33,905 nt of DNA, taken from Owenweeksia sp. Its GTDB lineage: Bacteria > Bacteroidota > Bacteroidia > Flavobacteriales > Schleiferiaceae. Below the pieces are notes generated by a model, which saw only the letters and a program-made list of their open reading frames with translations, was not told the DNA's origin and ran no database searches. The position numbers and the translations under genes were made by a program. The stretch spans positions 1 to 33,905 of the forward strand of contig JANQHO010000123.1 in the NCBI GenBank assembly GCA_028277105.1, written 5' to 3'. Every line of letters begins with the position of its first letter. Position 1 is the stretch's first letter. Below, piece after piece: positions 31,543 to 33,905 of this stretch.

Positions 31543-32892
31543 TTAAATAAAGCGGTTTTCTTTCAGATAGGTTTTTACGGTTTCATACATATAACGGAGA
31601 TGCTGTTCTTCTAAGCCGGGCCAAACACCTAACCAGAAAGCTTCATTCATTACTCTATCCGTATTTTCCAGGCTACCCGCTATTCTGTACTCTATATTCT
31701 TATAGGCCGGATGCCTGATGATATTGCCTGCGAAGAAGAGGCGGGTTCCTATTTTTTTGCTGTTGAGGTATTGAACCAGTTCATTGCGGTTTAGTTTGCT
31801 ATCACGGCAGCTGAGCATGAAGCCGAACCAACTGGGATTGGCATTAGCGGTGGGCTCCGGTAAAACAAAAAATTCTTCTAATTCTCCAAAGAGGTTTTTC
31901 AAGCGGGCATGATTATGCCTGCGGGCCTCGACAAAGCGGTCTATTTTTTTTAACTGGCTCAGACCAATAGCAGCCTGCACCTCCGTCATTTTCAGGTTGT
32001 AGCCAATGTGACTAAAGACATATTTATGATCGTAGCCGTGAGGAAGCTGCCCGTGTTGCTGATCAAAACGTACACCACAGGTATCATCAAAGCCAGGCAT
32101 ACACCAACAATCGCGGCCCCAGTTACGCATACTGGTAACTATCTTTTTTAATCTGGGGTTGTTAATCAGTACGGCTCCTCCTTCACCGGTGGTCATATGA
32201 TGAGCCGGATAGAAGGAGAGTGTGGCCATATCACCAAAACTACCGGTGAGTTTATTACCGTAGGTAGAGCCCAGTGCATCACAATTGTCTTCTATGAGCC
32301 ACAAATCGTGTTGATCGGCCAGTTTTTTGATCTCTGAAAGATCAAAGGGGTTGCCCAGGGAGTGGGCTATGACAATAGCTTTGGTTTTAGGGCTGATAGC
32401 CTGCTCTACCAATTCGGCCGCAATATTGTAAGTAGGTATGTTGATATCCACAAATACCGGGATACAGCCGTTTTGTATAATAGGGTTAACAGTGGTGGGA
32501 AACCCGGCTGCTACGGTAATTACTTCATCACCTTTTTTTAAGGCGCGATCCCCCAGCTTAGGAGAAGTTAAAGTGGCAAAGGCCAGTAAGTTTGCCGATG
32601 ATCCCGAATTGACCAGGCTGGCGTAGCGGGCTTTTACAAACCTGGCTAATTGTTGTTCCAGTTTCTGGCAAAATACGTCTTCTGTCAGCCAGCCAGTCAA
32701 AAGGGCACTTATTCCGGATAGGATATCTTCTGTACCCAGTACCGGGGCTGCTGCCTGGATCAGATCTACTCCGGGTGTCAGTCTTTTTGCAATATTCTTT
32801 CCCGCTATTTCCTCTAAGCTTAGCAGTATTTCTTCCGGCAGGTCATTCAAACTACTCAATAGTTCTTTCTTTTTTTCAACAGATTCAATCAT
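31543..32892 (-). CDS. rfbH: CDP-6-deoxy-4-hexulose 3-dehydrase (RfbH / E1)
   Basis: A 449-residue PMP-dependent iron-sulfur enzyme for C3 deoxygenation in 3,6-dideoxyhexose synthesis (abequose, paratose, tyvelose, ascarylose and similar). It has the aminotransferase fold but the PLP lysine is replaced by histidine: SFYPAHHMTTGEGG, His231. The [2Fe-2S] ligands are Cys204, Cys262, Cys264 and Cys272, exactly C-x57-C-x1-C-x7-C as in the Yersinia E1 enzyme. GYDHKYVFSHIGYNLKMTE is the family's substrate segment. It works with a flavin/iron-sulfur reductase (E3), which is not in the window. The following gene in the order of transcription would be to the left; upstream, the glycosyltransferase gene overlaps it by 8 nt. 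Confidence 0.93.
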   Translation of the reverse strand: MIESVEKKKELLSSLNDLPEEILLSLEEIAGKNIAKRLTPGVDLIQAAAPVLGTEDILSGISALLTGWLTEDVFCQKLEQQLARFVKARYASLVNSGSSANLLAFATLTSPKLGDRALKKGDEVITVAAGFPTTVNPIIQNGCIPVFVDINIPTYNIAAELVEQAISPKTKAIVIAHSLGNPFDLSEIKKLADQHDLWLIEDNCDALGSTYGNKLTGSFGDMATLSFYPAHHMTTGEGGAVLINNPRLKKIVTSMRNWGRDCWCMPGFDDTCGVRFDQQHGQLPHGYDHKYVFSHIGYNLKMTEVQAAIGLSQLKKIDRFVEARRHNHARLKNLFGELEEFFVLPEPTANANPSWFGFMLSCRDSKLNRNELVQYLNSKKIGTRLFFAGNIIRHPAYKNIEYRIAGSLENTDRVMNEAFWLGVWPGLEEQHLRYMYETVKTYLKENRFI

Positions 32893-33905
32893 GAAGATTG
32901 GAAAATACGTTAACTCTTTTTACAAAATGGGCATAAGCTATACTTCCCCGGTAAAGCCCATTTAATTGATGATGGTCAACCTTTGGGGTTTGCTTCCTTT
33001 TTTTCAGCCAGTGTGAAAGTCTTAATAAAAAATCAAACTGTCCTTTGACGACCGCTTTAAACGAAGGAAAACCCCTTGCTAACAGAAAGTAAAATGCGGC
33101 AGCCCAATCCATTAGAAATCTCAAAGGAAGTTTCCAAAACAATTCAGATGTCGGCCAGTTTTTGGTAAGCATAGCCAAATTATTACGGCAATTAAGATAC
33201 AATTTAGTAGGATTAGTATAACTTAAAGTTTGTCCTCCCATGTGGAACACCTCAGAATCAGGGCAAACCATAATCTTATATCCCATACCCTGAAGGCGCC
33301 AGCACAGATCCACTTCTTCCATATGGGCAAAAAAATCACCGTCTAAACCACCGGCTTTATGCCAGGCTTCAGACCGGATGGCAAAACAGCAACCACTGGC
33401 CCAGAAGATCTCTCTTACATCATTGTATTGTCCTTTGTCTTTTTCAATGTTGAAAAAAATACGACCCCGGCACAGTGGCATACCCCAATTATCGAGGAAG
33501 CCTCCAGCGGCTCCGGCATATTCAAACTGATCGCGCTGATGGTAAGAAAGGACTTTAGGCTGGCAGGCTCCTACAGTGGGATTATTTTTCATTTGGTCAA
33601 TTAACGGGGGTAACCAATTGGGGGCTACTTCTACATCGTTACTAAGGAGTACGTAAAAATCAGCTTTAATAAGACTCAGGGCCTTGTTGTAACCTCCGGT
33701 AAAACCATAATTAGCTTCAAAACGCAAGAGGGGAATTTCAGGGTAGTTTTGGTCGAGCCATTCCAGTGTATCGTCCTGGGAAGCATTATCGGCCAGTATA
33801 ATTTGGGTATTGCTATTGGTCTGAGTGTTTTTTAAAGCGATGGGAAGCAATTCTTCCAGCAACTTCCGGCCGTTATAGCACAATATGACTACAGCGGTCT
33901 CGATA
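32885..33905 (-). CDS. Glycosyltransferase family 2 (5' end outside window)
   Basis: At least 340 codons, open to the right edge of the window. The visible N-terminal part reads ETAVVILCYNGRKLLEELLP, the first strand of a GT-A fold, so only a few codons are missing. LADNASQDDT, YVLLSNDVEV (metal- and nucleotide-binding acidic motif) and HMEEVDLCWRLQGMG (catalytic base region) identify family 2, rhamnosyltransferase-like. A hydrophobic stretch near residue 270 suggests membrane association. It likely adds one sugar to an O-antigen or exopolysaccharide repeat. The 8-nt overlap with rfbH shows coupling, and links it to a dideoxyhexose-containing polymer. A TTG at 33883 is not the true start, because the conserved strand begins before it. 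Confidence 0.92.
   Translation of the reverse strand, partial: IETAVVILCYNGRKLLEELLPIALKNTQTNSNTQIILADNASQDDTLEWLDQNYPEIPLLRFEANYGFTGGYNKALSLIKADFYVLLSNDVEVAPNWLPPLIDQMKNNPTVGACQPKVLSYHQRDQFEYAGAAGGFLDNWGMPLCRGRIFFNIEKDKGQYNDVREIFWASGCCFAIRSEAWHKAGGLDGDFFAHMEEVDLCWRLQGMGYKIMVCPDSEVFHMGGQTLSYTNPTKLYLNCRNNLAMLTKNWPTSELFWKLPLRFLMDWAAAFYFLLARGFPSFKAVVKGQFDFLLRLSHWLKKRKQTPKVDHHQLNGLYRGSIAYAHFVKRVNVFSNLHD

Overview
The window comes from a member of the Bacteroidota, most likely a marine or aquatic Flavobacteriales- or Cytophagales-like lineage. The evidence is: two proteins with type IX secretion (T9SS) C-terminal sorting tails; Bacteroidota-type promoters (TTG, a 17-20 nt spacer, then TAnnTTTG) with few Shine-Dalgarno sites; a TPR sensor kinase; DUF2723 and DUF6588-like proteins; and moderate GC. 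Genus cannot be fixed by eye. It reads as ordinary chromosome: I found no tRNA, rRNA, CRISPR array, transposase or phage gene, and no intergenic gap over about 260 bp.

Layout. 1-4.6 kb, plus strand: the end of sucD, a VOC-fold protein, a ZIP metal transporter, malate dehydrogenase, a flavodoxin-fold oxidoreductase, a small membrane protein, and prmC. 4.7-12.1 kb, minus strand: HU, fmt, a TMTC-like membrane glycosyltransferase with TPRs, a DUF6588-like outer-membrane protein, then the tight group Mpo1-like / P-loop ATPase / recQ. 12.1-14.0 kb: DUF493, a CPXCG zinc protein, and a secreted double-PDZ protein. 14.0-16.7 kb is a nucleic-acid repair patch: a MutM without its zinc cysteines, a small protein with a possible PD-(D/E)XK-like core, and a DnaQ exonuclease fused to a UvrC-type GIY-YIG nuclease. 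16.7-20.0 kb holds kdnA - DUF3124 lipoprotein - kdnB - DUF1499 lipoprotein. By homology, kdnA and kdnB make 8-amino-8-deoxy-Kdo for the lipopolysaccharide core.

20.0-28.3 kb is mixed single genes: an orphan TPR histidine kinase, a zinc-ribbon protein, an AlbA_2/Schlafen-type protein paired with a Na/Pi cotransporter, an S1/P1 nuclease, a PhzF-fold protein lacking the family's catalytic Glu, a membrane-anchored beta-propeller, a LamG/T9SS protein and a cupin. 28.5-33.9 kb returns to surface carbohydrate: a large DUF2723 GT-C protein, then on the minus strand RfbH (the iron-sulfur, PMP-dependent C3 dehydrase of 3,6-dideoxyhexose synthesis) translationally overlapped with a family-2 glycosyltransferase that runs off the window.

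The recurring theme is cell-surface glycobiology (kdnAB, rfbH, GT2, two GT-C proteins), beside a DNA repair cluster with several unusual domain states. The strongest leads are the kdnA-lipoprotein-kdnB operon in a Bacteroidota background, the repair patch, and a terminator hairpin that also encodes the tail of MutM. Convergent genes are packed very tightly, with two pairs sharing palindromic stop codons.
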